NCBI GenBank assembly: GCA_017480035.1
Contig: JAFVBJ010000002.1
Span: 62,001-126,000, forward strand
Length of the DNA stretch: 64,000 nucleotides
Direction of reading: 5' to 3'
DNA from: Candidatus Saccharimonadota bacterium
Lineage (GTDB): Bacteria > Patescibacteriota > Saccharimonadia > Saccharimonadales > Saccharimonadaceae
In this document: piece after piece, positions 7,111 through 16,117 of the stretch
How positions within the stretch are numbered: position 1 is the first letter of the stretch
Layout of the letters: each line of letters begins with the position of its first letter
The notes under the pieces: generated by a model
What the model was told of the DNA's origin: nothing
The model's input: only the letters and a program-made list of their open reading frames with translations
Database searches by the model: none
Translations under genes and position numbers: made by a program

Positions 7111-8124
7111 ATGTCTGAAATTACAAATTCTGAAATCAAGAAAAAGAGCGAGTTTGATGTTTTCCAGTGGGCGAATCAAATCGAAGAATATAAAAACAAC
7201 GTGAGTTGTGAACTTTTCCTGTTTAATAAAGGGTACACGCCGTTTAAGGTACGATATTCTGATAAATTGACCGCGAGTGTCAAAGCGATGTTTATGATGG
7301 AAGCAACTTCGTACGTCATCAAAGAAGCGGACAAGGGGCTTGAGCAACGCGAATATGAAGATTCGGACGGGGAATCGAACGCAGTTTATCGTACAGACCT
7401 TTCGAACGTGATTCATGCAGAATCTTTGATTAATTTGATTGAGAAAGAATATAAAGACATTGAATACTTTAACGACGGCGGTTCTGGGTCGGAATTTAAG
7501 AAAATTAAGGGAATTATCGCGAAGTTTTCATATCTTGGGGGCGACGAAGGAAATAAAGTTTTCTATATCGCGAAGGGAATCGCTGGTTCGTCAGCGCTAA
7601 AAGGTGCGACTTCGTGGGAGCTGAATGGCGAAAGTTTCGAGCCGTTTGCAGCGGAAATTGCACTAAAAATGCCAGAAGATAACCAAGTTGCGATTGTGGA
7701 TGGGAATGTCGTGATTTTCAATCAGTCGAAATTCGAAACATTATTCCAATATGATTACAAAGCGCAGATGCTCGCGGATGCAAAAGCAAAAGAAATCATG
7801 CAAAAATATAAGTTGACGCTTGATGAAGGGTTGACGCTAAATGATTTGCTTCAGGACAAGAAACCGCTAGCAAAGAAGTTGAATGATATTGATATTCCGG
7901 CGGCGATGGACCAGAAAAAAGTGATTGAATATTGCGATGAAATGCAACTTGAGTTGATGTCGGACGAAGACGATTCAATTATTATCCAGGACGATAAGGA
8001 TCTTGCGATGTTCGTGAATCTTATTAATGAAGATTATTATATTTCGCCGGTGAATGGACTGCGATATGAGATTAAGTCGAAGAAATTGCTGGGGGAACCA
8101 GAGGGCGAAGCACCAAGAGGGTAG
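7111..8124 (+). CDS. DUF4868 protein, KwaB-like
   Basis: 337 residues. The central block (about 185-245), with VAIVDGNVVIFNQSKFETLFQYD followed by a long charged helix, and the C-terminal end NGLRYEIKSKK match what I recall of DUF4868, the domain of KwaB from the Kiwa anti-phage system. KwaB binds DNA and works with the membrane sensor KwaA. No KwaA-like small membrane protein is next to it: neighbours are CYTH upstream and, after a terminator, infB. AGGAGG lies just before the ATG. It may be a stand-alone DUF4868 protein; the defence role is inference. Confidence 0.6.
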   Translation: MSEITNSEIKKKSEFDVFQWANQIEEYKNNVSCELFLFNKGYTPFKVRYSDKLTASVKAMFMMEATSYVIKEADKGLEQREYEDSDGESNAVYRTDLSNVIHAESLINLIEKEYKDIEYFNDGGSGSEFKKIKGIIAKFSYLGGDEGNKVFYIAKGIAGSSALKGATSWELNGESFEPFAAEIALKMPEDNQVAIVDGNVVIFNQSKFETLFQYDYKAQMLADAKAKEIMQKYKLTLDEGLTLNDLLQDKKPLAKKLNDIDIPAAMDQKKVIEYCDEMQLELMSDEDDSIIIQDDKDLAMFVNLINEDYYISPVNGLRYEIKSKKLLGEPEGEAPRG

Positions 8125-8130
8125 CGCGTT

Positions 8131-8220
8131 AAAAAGGCATAAATACTAAATCTCTGCTCCCCGCTCCGGGCCGCTAAGGCTAAGTCTTTAGGTCGCAGAG
8201 ATTTGTATTTATGCCTTTTT
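8131..8220 (+). terminator. Long stem-loop with conserved head (element A)
   Basis: AAAAAGGCATAAATAC (8131-8146) pairs with 8205-8220 over 16 bp, then AAATCTCTGC (8148-8157) pairs with 8195-8204 over 10 bp, so 26 bp with one bulged T; the right arm ends in TTTTT. The 37-nt head (8158-8194) begins TCCCCGCTCCGGG and ends AAGTCTTTAGGTC, nearly the same as the head of the element at 61898-61999. It begins 7 bp after the DUF4868 stop, so it can act as that operon's terminator. Confidence 0.8.
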
Positions 8221-8275
8221 TATGGTAAAATGTATTGTAAATTTAGTTATTTTTTATGGTGACGAAAGGAGAGAG

Positions 8276-10084
8276 ATGGAAGACCAAGAAAAGGTAATTC
8301 AAATTGCAGGTGCAATTACGGTTGATGAGCTCGCAAATGAACTCGGGCTTTCTGTGACATCTCTCATCGGAGAACTTTTTAAACAAGGTATCGTCGCGAC
8401 GATTAACCAGCGCATTGATTTTGATACGGCTTCGCTTATGATTGACGAGCTGGGGATTTCGGGCGTGAGACTCGAAAAGAAAAATACTTCGACGAAAACT
8501 TCGGAAATCCATCACGAACTCTCTGACCACGCAGTTCTTCGTCCGCCAGTTGTCGCAGTGATGGGCCACGTTGATCACGGAAAAACGACGTTGCTTGATA
8601 CTTTGCTTAATAAAAAGACGGTTGAAGCGGAAGCAGGTGGAATTACGCAGCACATTTCGGCGTATCAGCTCGAGCATGAAGGACGAAAAATCACTTTTCT
8701 TGATACGCCAGGGCACGAAGCGTTCGCAGCGATTCGCCAACACGGTGCGATGTTGACGGATATTGTGGTGATTGTGGTGGCGGCGGATGACGGCGTGAAG
8801 CCACAGACGGTTGAGGCGATTAAATTCGCCCAGAGTGCAAACGCAAAAATCATCGTTGCAATCAACAAAATCGACCGTGAAGGTGCGGATATTCCGCGCA
8901 CGATGGCAGATTTGTCGCAACACGGTTTACAACCGGAAGAATGGGGCGGTGATATTACGATGGTGCCGATTTCGGCGAAACGTGGCGACAATCTCGACAA
9001 GTTGCTCGACATGATTTTATTGACGGCAGATATTGAGGAATTAAAAGCAGATGTTGATATTCCGGCAGAGGGGCTTGTGATTGAGAGCCATATGGAAGTT
9101 GGAAAGGGAAGTGTCGTGAACTTGCTTGTAACCGGCGGGGAACTTAAGACCGGGGAATTTATTGTTGCAGGTTCGACGTATGGGAAAGTGCGTACGATGT
9201 TGGATTTTCGCGGAAAGCCAAAAGGTAAAGCAACACCATCGACGCCAGTGACGATTACGGGCTTTAAGGAGCTGCCGAACTTTGGCGACCAGTTCATTGA
9301 GGCTCCGGACGAGAAAACTGCCCGCAAACAGGCTCTTATTAACGCACAGGGCAATTCTGATGCGTTGGCATCCTCGAATGTGACGTCGACAGACCTTCTG
9401 CGCATGATGAACGTTGCGGATAACTCAAAAGTCTTTAATGTGATCGTGAAAGGCGACGTGCTTGGCTCGGTGACTTCGGTGGTTGATTCTTTGAAGATGA
9501 TTGATACGCACGGCGAAGTGACGCTCAATATCGTTTCGACGGGTGTTGGTGATGTAACCGAAAATGATGTTTATATGGCAGCGGGCGACAACACTGTGAT
9601 TTATGGATTTAACGTGAATGTGCCGACGAATATTTCGAAAATGGCGGCGCGAGACGGAGTGGCGGTTAGGAATTATCGCGTGATTTATGAACTTTTGGAC
9701 GACGCGAAAGCTTCGATGGAAGATTTGCTCGACGCAGAAATCGTCGAGGAAGAAGTCGGCGAGATGAAAATCAAAGGTGTTTTCCGTACGGAGCGTTCGG
9801 CAATTATCGCTGGTGGCGAAGTTTTGACCGGAAAAGTGGCGGCAAAAATTGTATCGCCAACGGGTGCGGGAGCGGATCTCCAAGTCTTTGGTCGTGTTTA
9901 TCGCAAGAAAGAACTTATTGGCGAGGTGGAAGTTGATTCGGTGCAGAAAGAAAAAATGGCGGTTTCGGAACTTGTGGCGGGTGAAACTGGTGGAATCGCG
10001 TTCAAACTCGAGAAAAGGCTTGTGATTGAGCTTGATGATAGAGTGAAATTCTTTACACGCGAGATGCGCAAAAAGAAATTATAA
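8276..10084 (+). CDS. infB: Translation initiation factor IF-2
   Basis: GTPase that delivers initiator tRNA to the 30S subunit. 602 residues: a short N-terminal IF2-N helical domain (about 10-60), the G domain with GHVDHGKT (97-104), DTPGHEAF and NKID, then domain II, the IF-2 domain 3, and C-terminal domain IV. The long variable N-terminal extension of many bacteria is missing. Start set at ATG 8276 because AAAGGAGAG precedes it; an upstream in-frame ATG at 8222 would add 18 unconserved residues overlapping the end of the terminator. Confidence 0.97.
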   Translation: MEDQEKVIQIAGAITVDELANELGLSVTSLIGELFKQGIVATINQRIDFDTASLMIDELGISGVRLEKKNTSTKTSEIHHELSDHAVLRPPVVAVMGHVDHGKTTLLDTLLNKKTVEAEAGGITQHISAYQLEHEGRKITFLDTPGHEAFAAIRQHGAMLTDIVVIVVAADDGVKPQTVEAIKFAQSANAKIIVAINKIDREGADIPRTMADLSQHGLQPEEWGGDITMVPISAKRGDNLDKLLDMILLTADIEELKADVDIPAEGLVIESHMEVGKGSVVNLLVTGGELKTGEFIVAGSTYGKVRTMLDFRGKPKGKATPSTPVTITGFKELPNFGDQFIEAPDEKTARKQALINAQGNSDALASSNVTSTDLLRMMNVADNSKVFNVIVKGDVLGSVTSVVDSLKMIDTHGEVTLNIVSTGVGDVTENDVYMAAGDNTVIYGFNVNVPTNISKMAARDGVAVRNYRVIYELLDDAKASMEDLLDAEIVEEEVGEMKIKGVFRTERSAIIAGGEVLTGKVAAKIVSPTGAGADLQVFGRVYRKKELIGEVEVDSVQKEKMAVSELVAGETGGIAFKLEKRLVIELDDRVKFFTREMRKKKL

Positions 10085-11017
10085 TTATTTTGAGCGGGAG
10101 TCGATCATCGCGGCGATGAAATTGACGATTTGAGCGATTTGTTCACGGTCGGCTTTTTCGAGTTCATTTTTGCCGCGAGGCAAGCCAATTAGCATCTGGC
10201 CGAAAGTCTTGCCTTTTGATTCGCGCATGGCTGCAACTGCGGCGATTTTATGGTTTTCGAGCATGATTTTTGTGCCGCTATCAAGTTCTTGCCAAACATC
10301 ATGTTCTGGGTCGCGGAGATTTTTGATGAGTTTTATTTCGGCGCTAGAAAAATCGAGGTTTTTTGAACCGTGAACTTTTTTGTCGATGACGATGCCGACA
10401 TAAGTGAGATGAAGATTTCTTGCAACGAACTTAGCGAGTTTATCGGCGTCAGCATGAGCGTACATTTTGCTCATGCGCCCGAAAAGATGAACAAGATATT
10501 CTTCGTCTTTGATGATGAAAGAATGAACGGATTGGGAGATTTCGTGAGTGATTGGCAAAATGAAAAGTAGAATTGTTATCATGAGAAAATTCAAAATGTA
10601 AATTTCGGACGAAAGACGCTCGATTTTGAAAAGAAAAGTGACGATGGCTGAGAAAATCAGCATGTAGGCGGCGGCCGCAGTCGTGACGATGACGACGTAG
10701 GAAATGAATTTGAGAGATTTTTTCGAGAGAAGAATGAAATTGTGACGAAGAATCGCGTAGTAGCAGAGAATTAAGAGTAAGCCCATCGCGATTGGGATGA
10801 AGAAAAGTATAGACGAGAGAGTTTTTGTGAGATTGGAATTTTCGGGAGAATTGAGAAAAATGATGGTTGAGATAGTCCAGACGATGCCAAAAAGGATGAA
10901 AAAGAAGAAAAATTGGAGCTTTTCGCGACGTTTTTCGCCGGAACCGATGAAAATGCCGAGTCCGGTCAGGGAAAGTAGTAATATGATTAAGACGAGTAAG
11001 AAATTTTTTAGTTCCAT
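10085..11017 (-). CDS. Sensor-like membrane protein with GAF-like tail, no kinase domain (short paralogue)
   Basis: 310 residues: about five transmembrane helices (4-26, 35-56, 70-90, 105-133, 140-160) followed by a soluble domain of about 130 residues with the motif LAKFVARNLHLTYVGIVID. It is paralogous to the 447-residue gene at 12043-13386, with the same fold order and the shared NLHLTYVG/HLHFTYVG motif, but lacks the middle helices. The arrangement resembles the N-terminal 7TM plus GAF sensory half of some histidine kinases, yet there is no HisKA, HATPase or output domain. Last gene of a three-gene operon; ribosome-binding site AAAGGAAC. Confidence 0.6.
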   Translation of the reverse strand: MELKNFLLVLIILLLSLTGLGIFIGSGEKRREKLQFFFFFILFGIVWTISTIIFLNSPENSNLTKTLSSILFFIPIAMGLLLILCYYAILRHNFILLSKKSLKFISYVVIVTTAAAAYMLIFSAIVTFLFKIERLSSEIYILNFLMITILLFILPITHEISQSVHSFIIKDEEYLVHLFGRMSKMYAHADADKLAKFVARNLHLTYVGIVIDKKVHGSKNLDFSSAEIKLIKNLRDPEHDVWQELDSGTKIMLENHKIAAVAAMRESKGKTFGQMLIGLPRGKNELEKADREQIAQIVNFIAAMIDSRSK

Positions 11018-11035
11018 TTTGTTCCTTTTTCTTTT

Positions 11036-12046
11036 TTAAAAACTCGAAAATATTTGTGCCCAGTAGATTTTATTGGAGGAATTTTGGTCGAAAACGATGC
11101 CGACGGACAGATATTTGTAATTTTTGTTCAAGATATTTGCTTTATGGGACGGGGAAGCCATCCATGCTGCGACGACAGTGGAAGGCGACGGTACGCCAGC
11201 ACCGGCGGCGATATTTTCGCCAGCATAGTTTCCGTCAGGAATTTTTAGAGTGGTTTTCCATTCGGAACCGTTTGGACGAGTGTGGGAATATTTTTCGACA
11301 AGTTCTTTCGCGCGGGTTTCGGATGCGGAAGCGGTGCTTGAACCCCAAGAAAGCGTGGAAAGACCGGCTTTTTTGCGTTCGTTGTTGGTGAGTTTTAAGA
11401 CTTCGTCTTTCCATTCGCTGATAGGTACGGCAACGACAGTAACTTCGATTTTGTCACGACGAGAACCGTCGTAAGTGCCGGCGGTGATGGTGGTTTTGCC
11501 GGTGCCGACGATGACGGGATAGCGACATTTTGAGGAATTGTAGCCGAGGGAAGTGCGGGCGTTTTTGTTTAGCCCGGAGATGACGCTTTTGTTTGAAGTT
11601 TGCCAATACATGTTGGAATAGCCGGGGAGACTGTTGTCGATACAGATATCTTTGTCGGCGGATTGGTAGATAGTGATGGATGTTTCATTCCAAAGTTCGC
11701 CGTCAGGAACGTTGCCGCCGGTGGCTTGGCCGTTGCTGTTGGTTTTTTCGCCCGCGTCGGTCGTGATATTTGGCTCGGCAGGTTTGATTGTGACAGTGTT
11801 GCCGTTTTCGTCAGTGACAGTGACTTTGCCCTGGACAAAAGCAGAGTCGGCTTCGCCAAGTTCGATTTCTTCGATGGAGCTGTCGACCTCGTCAGAATAT
11901 TCGGCGACGACATCGAGTGAGCCGTTGCCGCCCCAGCCGGAAGCGGAGGCGATTAAAACGCCGGCAACGACGATAGCAACAGCGTTGATTGACAAAAGAA
12001 TTGTCAAACGCGTCTGGCGAATCATGCGTGCGGCAGCAGCGGTCAT
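11036..12046 (-). CDS. Exported CAP/SCP-domain protein with Ig-like domain
   Basis: 336 residues: signal anchor (about 12-35), an acidic linker, an Ig-like (Big_2-like) domain (about 120-205, with ITIYQSADK and GTGKTTITAGTYDG), then a CAP domain to the C-terminus (LTNNERKKAGLSTLSW, YSHTRPNGSEW, AGENIAAG, WMASPSHKANIL). CAP proteins are secreted and may bind lipid or peptidoglycan. The CAP histidines (YSHTR and SPSHK) are present. It overlaps the upstream sensor-like gene by 4 bp and lies 18 bp before the downstream one, so all three are co-expressed. Confidence 0.85.
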   Translation of the reverse strand: MTAAAARMIRQTRLTILLSINAVAIVVAGVLIASASGWGGNGSLDVVAEYSDEVDSSIEEIELGEADSAFVQGKVTVTDENGNTVTIKPAEPNITTDAGEKTNSNGQATGGNVPDGELWNETSITIYQSADKDICIDNSLPGYSNMYWQTSNKSVISGLNKNARTSLGYNSSKCRYPVIVGTGKTTITAGTYDGSRRDKIEVTVVAVPISEWKDEVLKLTNNERKKAGLSTLSWGSSTASASETRAKELVEKYSHTRPNGSEWKTTLKIPDGNYAGENIAAGAGVPSPSTVVAAWMASPSHKANILNKNYKYLSVGIVFDQNSSNKIYWAQIFSSF

Positions 12047-13386
12047 TTTTTATCCTTTTTCGATTTTTCGACGATGATGGAAGCGAGACGGGTTAACATT
12101 TCGAGCTGGATGAGCTCACGGCGAGTTGATTCGACTTTGTTTTGGACCTTGCCGAAGATGATTTGGCCGATGACGTGATCTTTTTCGTCGGTCAGAATTG
12201 CGACGGAAGTGAGTTCGTTGTTATCGAAAACTTCTTTTGCCTCGGCGGTCGGAGTTTGCCAGACGCCACGTTTTGGCTCATCGAGCTTCTTTAGGATTTT
12301 CAAGTCGTTCGAGGAGAGTTGTTTGGCTTCGGAGCCGTAGAGTTTTTCGTTTATAATAAGACCGACATAAGTGAAATGGAGATGGTCGGCGAGAAAACCG
12401 GCGAGCTCGTTTAGATTAACTTTTTTCGCTTTTTGCATCAAATCGAGCTTTTTTGTGGCGTAGATGAGGTCGACTTGGTCGGTCGAGATGAGAGAGCGGA
12501 CGAAAGAGGAAATTTCGTTGATGGCAGGAATGAGTAAAATGAAAATGAGCGCCATGAGGACATTGAAAATGATGATGGCGGAACTTGGGTTCGGAGTTTT
12601 AAAGATGGCGGTGAAAATGATATAGAAGAAAAGCATGTAGACGGTCGCGACGGTCGCAAGGATGATGGCGTAAGAAAGAGCTTTGAGCCAGCCGGAATTG
12701 AGTTTGATGATACGATATTTTAAGACGGCGTAATAATGGGAAATCATGACGATTGAGAGTGCCATCGGTCCAATCCAAATCAAACTATAATCTTTGAGCG
12801 GGAGTAAGACATCGAAAATTAACATTAACGAGCCAGCGACGGCAGTGCCGGCACCGAGAATGAGAAGACCGTTCTTCAGGCCGCGATTTTTAGTCTTTTT
12901 GACGCGGAAAATTAGTGCAGTTAGAAGAACGATAGTGTTTATAAAATAAAAGGCGGCGTAGCAATAATAAAACCAGTTAAGGTTCAAGGCGACGGAGTTT
13001 AGTTCGTGCGAGAGAGTGAAGTTGGAATAAAGAATGGATGGGTCGTAAATGAGAAGGCCGGATAAAATAGCGGCGCCCATCGCCATAAAAAGTCCAAAAC
13101 CGCGGACAAATTTATATGGATAGCCGACGTAAACCATCAAGCAAACATCCATGAAAAGCGCAGGAATATAGATGCCATAGATGGAATATTTAGCGATTTC
13201 AGTGTCGGTCGGGGTGAGAGAAAGGAAAATTGCGACCGAAATCGTCCAAAGCGCAGCGAAAAAGACGGAAAAAGTGAAGAATTTTGAGGATTTTTTGTTC
13301 GATTTGCTAGAACCGCCAAGGACGGAAAGTCCGGAAGCGAACGTCAGAATCGCCGTTAGTGTTAGTAAAATTGTGATTAATTGCAC
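12043..13386 (-). CDS. Sensor-like membrane protein with GAF-like tail, no kinase domain (long paralogue)
   Basis: 447 residues, about nine hydrophobic segments in the first 290 residues (7TM histidine-kinase N-terminal-like), then a soluble GAF-like domain (HLHFTYVGLIINEKLYGS, about 325-435). No kinase, cyclase or methyl-accepting domain follows. The start is a GTG at 13386 with AAGGAGG upstream. It heads the operon that includes the CAP protein and the shorter paralogue. A plausible role is surface or envelope sensing that signals through a partner; this is inference. Confidence 0.6.
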   Translation of the reverse strand: MQLITILLTLTAILTFASGLSVLGGSSKSNKKSSKFFTFSVFFAALWTISVAIFLSLTPTDTEIAKYSIYGIYIPALFMDVCLMVYVGYPYKFVRGFGLFMAMGAAILSGLLIYDPSILYSNFTLSHELNSVALNLNWFYYCYAAFYFINTIVLLTALIFRVKKTKNRGLKNGLLILGAGTAVAGSLMLIFDVLLPLKDYSLIWIGPMALSIVMISHYYAVLKYRIIKLNSGWLKALSYAIILATVATVYMLFFYIIFTAIFKTPNPSSAIIIFNVLMALIFILLIPAINEISSFVRSLISTDQVDLIYATKKLDLMQKAKKVNLNELAGFLADHLHFTYVGLIINEKLYGSEAKQLSSNDLKILKKLDEPKRGVWQTPTAEAKEVFDNNELTSVAILTDEKDHVIGQIIFGKVQNKVESTRRELIQLEMLTRLASIIVEKSKKDKK

Positions 13387-13415
13387 TTGACCTCCTTTGC
13401 GCTTTTGTTTATAAT
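13387..13415 (+). promoter_or_regulatory. Near-consensus promoter for the surface-protein operon
   Basis: TTGACC (13387-13392), 17-bp spacer, TATAAT (13410-13415). It lies just outside the start of the divergent sensor gene, whose Shine-Dalgarno occupies the complement of the spacer. The predicted start is near 13422, 43 nt before the ATG. Confidence 0.75.
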
Positions 13416-13464
13416 TATTTTAGGCTTTTCCACTCAAAAGGTCAATATTTTAGTGGAAGAAAAA

Positions 13465-15222
13465 ATGGAAAAAGGTAATCCTGACTTAAAACACAGAATT
13501 TATGTAGTAGCAAAAATATTAACGTTTATCGCACTTTTCGGGTTGGCTGTGACGGCGATGACGTTCTCGGCAAAATCGATGTCTATGACGGAAGTGTCAG
13601 CTTCGGTGGGCGTGCCGAGTTCATGGGGAATTATTTCGGCGAATCATCCGGATGAAATCACGATTCCGATTACTTATTTTGATCAAACTTATTCTTGCGA
13701 TAATCGTGGGACAGGGACAAGACAATTTGAATTTGGACAATGTAATGATTCGCAAGGCGGGGGACTGCAAAGAGGAATTGTGAAAGACGCTCTCGGAAGC
13801 GATGGCTTGCCGGTGCCGGCATATGAAACTTCGGCGGATGCAAAGAAAGCTGGAGTTGATTATCAATCGCGCGGCGTGGTCGGGCATGACCCGGTCGTTT
13901 CCGGAGACCCATTTTATCGTTGGTTTCACGAAGTGAACGGCAAATCTGTGAAATATGAGCGGGAAATCGTGTTTAGTCGTGACGGCGCAACGAACCGTTA
14001 TGTATATGGCGGCAAGCAGATTTTCCCGCTAGATAACGTTTTGCAGAGCGACAAGAAATTGCTCGGGCATAATTTCCATTTCACGGCGCACCTCAAAGTT
14101 CCGATTCGAGTTGCGGTGTCGGGAAATGAAAAATTCGACTTTTCGGGCGATGATGATGTTTGGGTGTTTTTAAATGGGCAGTTGGTGCTCGACATTGGCG
14201 GCGTGCATACGGCGATTGACGGATACTTCACGATTAACAGTGACGGGTCAGTGTCGTCGGTGGTGAATGGGAAATATAAAAATACTTATAATTTAGGGCT
14301 TGAACGCGGAGATGTGGTCGACCTCGATTTCTTCTACGCGGAGCGCAACACTTCAGAGGCAAATACATTGATTACGATTTCGGAAATGGAATGGCCGATT
14401 CAAGCGGATTCGAAGCTCGAATCGTCGGTGATAAACAATAATATGCTGCAATATGTAGCAACAATCGCGAACCGTGACACTGCGAATGAAATTACGGTCG
14501 AGAAAATCGCGTCGTCGCTTTCGGGGACGGATGGAGATAGGGAAATTTCGGGATTCATTCCGTTAAATTCGGAAAATTTGGAATATTCATTCACGCCGAA
14601 CGACCTTTCGAGTTGGAAGAAAGTCGATGTTTCGGCGCCGTCTGATACGGACGATGGCTTTAAACTTGCGACACCAATCACGCTCAGTAAAGCTGGAAAA
14701 GAAAAATCGCAGGTCTATTTCCGTTATTATGTGAAGCCGGAAGAAAATGAAATTAACTACACAAACACAGTTTCGTTCTATACAATGAATAGTTCGGGAT
14801 ATAGCGGAATTGCGTATAGTACGGCGGAGGATAAAATCGATACTCTGCGCGTTAAGGATGTGACTGAACCGATTTCGGAACCGGAACCGGAGCCAGAATC
14901 TGAACCGACGCCGACGCCGGAACCGGAGATTGATTGTGACGCGGACCCGTTCGCAGAAGGCTGCATGGATGACGATTCGGCGGAAGATGATTTAGAGATT
15001 TTGCCGGTCTATGGCGAGATTGTGTTCGTGCCGGACACAGGAATTGTTTCAAGTTTTGTACATGACGTGCTCGGAGAGCAGCCATTTGCTAAGGTGGTGC
15101 TTTCACAGTGGTTTATTTTGGTAAACCTGGCGGTATTTTCGCTTAGCTTTTCAACTATGTATAGTCTCCGTAAATATTCGAGATTAGAGAATAAAGATGG
15201 AGGCTATGAACAACAAAAATAA
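13465..15222 (+). CDS. Fibro-slime/PA14-like surface protein with C-terminal VPDTG sorting-like signal
   Basis: 585 residues: N-terminal signal helix (about 15-35), then a fibro-slime/PA14-type domain (about 60-320) with FSGDDDVWVFLNGQLVLDIGG, a calcium- or glycan-binding type motif, a beta-rich region, a Pro/Glu-rich linker (about 455-480), and a C-terminal anchor: VPDTG at 522-526, about 25 residues, a hydrophobic helix, and a basic tail. Start at ATG 13465; a TTG at 13381 is open but lies upstream of the predicted transcription start. The VPDTG plus helix suggests the sortase at 51989-53155 could process it, although the gap before the helix is longer than in classical LPXTG proteins. Confidence 0.8.
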   Translation: MEKGNPDLKHRIYVVAKILTFIALFGLAVTAMTFSAKSMSMTEVSASVGVPSSWGIISANHPDEITIPITYFDQTYSCDNRGTGTRQFEFGQCNDSQGGGLQRGIVKDALGSDGLPVPAYETSADAKKAGVDYQSRGVVGHDPVVSGDPFYRWFHEVNGKSVKYEREIVFSRDGATNRYVYGGKQIFPLDNVLQSDKKLLGHNFHFTAHLKVPIRVAVSGNEKFDFSGDDDVWVFLNGQLVLDIGGVHTAIDGYFTINSDGSVSSVVNGKYKNTYNLGLERGDVVDLDFFYAERNTSEANTLITISEMEWPIQADSKLESSVINNNMLQYVATIANRDTANEITVEKIASSLSGTDGDREISGFIPLNSENLEYSFTPNDLSSWKKVDVSAPSDTDDGFKLATPITLSKAGKEKSQVYFRYYVKPEENEINYTNTVSFYTMNSSGYSGIAYSTAEDKIDTLRVKDVTEPISEPEPEPESEPTPTPEPEIDCDADPFAEGCMDDDSAEDDLEILPVYGEIVFVPDTGIVSSFVHDVLGEQPFAKVVLSQWFILVNLAVFSLSFSTMYSLRKYSRLENKDGGYEQQK

Positions 15223-16051
15223 TCTAAAAATAAAAAATATCTTCCTCGCGCTGGCTGTCCCGACCCTTTTGGTCGGGGTGGCTGGCGGAACTTTCATGGG
15301 GCTTTCGACGATTTTTGGGACGTCGGAGTCGAATCAGACTTCGGCGATTGCTTATGATAAAGACGACAGCGAGACGGAAGCGACGGAGACGAGCGACGAG
15401 AAGACGGAATCGGAAGAAACAGAGCAGGAAATTTCGGAAGAAGATTTGCCGGATACGCTGCCAAAAGAAACGAAAGAAGATTATAAAGAATCGGAAGTGG
15501 CGTTTGAGAAGAAAATTACGACAGTGGAAGCGATTGCGTTTTCGACGAACACGGTGAATGAAGTGAATCTCGCGCGCGGAAAAACGGTGATTTCGCAAAA
15601 GGGAATCGACGGTGAGAAGAAAATCACTTATCTCGTCAAATATAATAGCAAGGGCGAATCGCTCGCGATTACGAAAGTCAGCGAAGAAGTGACGAAAGAA
15701 CCGGTTACGCAAATCAAAAAAGTCGGAGTGAGCGACTATAATTTGAACGATAATATCGCGGTGACGAACTACGCGAGCGGAGTGTGTCTTTCGAGCGACG
15801 CGGACGCGAATGGATGTAAACGTGCAGCAGAATCATATAATTTTGCACAATCGATTGAAATTTCTGGAGTGCATTATGTGACACAAATTCAATTTGATAG
15901 CGGGACAAAAATCGTGTTTTTAAAAGTTTCTGACGACAATTTTTCGTATAACGGGAAGAAATATGTGTATGAAATTCGGTATGTGAGAAGCAAGGAAACG
16001 CTGACGAAAACGTTGTGTGATTCGTATGGATTTGCGTGCGGAAAATGGTAG
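15197..16051 (+). CDS. Membrane-anchored or secreted G5-domain protein
   Basis: 284 residues: one N-terminal membrane segment (about 14-36), a Glu/Thr/Ser-rich acidic stretch (about 55-95), a G5 domain (about 100-180: ending LAITKVSEEVTKEPVTQIKKVG), and a C-terminal domain with four cysteines. G5 domains bind N-acetylglucosamine-containing or surface polymers. Overlaps the preceding gene by 26 bp, so it is in the same operon. The start could be ATG 15197 or 15206; neither has a well-spaced ribosome-binding site. Confidence 0.75.
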   Translation: MEAMNNKNNLKIKNIFLALAVPTLLVGVAGGTFMGLSTIFGTSESNQTSAIAYDKDDSETEATETSDEKTESEETEQEISEEDLPDTLPKETKEDYKESEVAFEKKITTVEAIAFSTNTVNEVNLARGKTVISQKGIDGEKKITYLVKYNSKGESLAITKVSEEVTKEPVTQIKKVGVSDYNLNDNIAVTNYASGVCLSSDADANGCKRAAESYNFAQSIEISGVHYVTQIQFDSGTKIVFLKVSDDNFSYNGKKYVYEIRYVRSKETLTKTLCDSYGFACGKW

Positions 16052-16059
16052 AAAAAGTA

Positions 16060-16087
16060 TTGCAAAAGTATGTGATTTTGGTATAAT
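16060..16087 (+). promoter_or_regulatory. Promoter of the DGR target transcript
   Basis: TTGCAA (16060-16065), 16-bp spacer, TATAAT (16082-16087). The predicted start is near 16094, followed by AGGAGGT before the small ORF at 16118. Confidence 0.65.
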
Positions 16088-16117
16088 CATAAGTAGAAAT
16101 AGGAGGTATAGGTCGTA

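Noticed and set aside
8665-9528. 287-residue open frame antisense to infB
   Set aside because: Shadow of infB; Ser/Thr/Pro-rich composition is the complement of its codon pattern and there is no start signal.
11673-12077. 134-residue plus-strand frame opposite the CAP protein
   Set aside because: Antisense shadow of the CAP gene linker with low-complexity composition.
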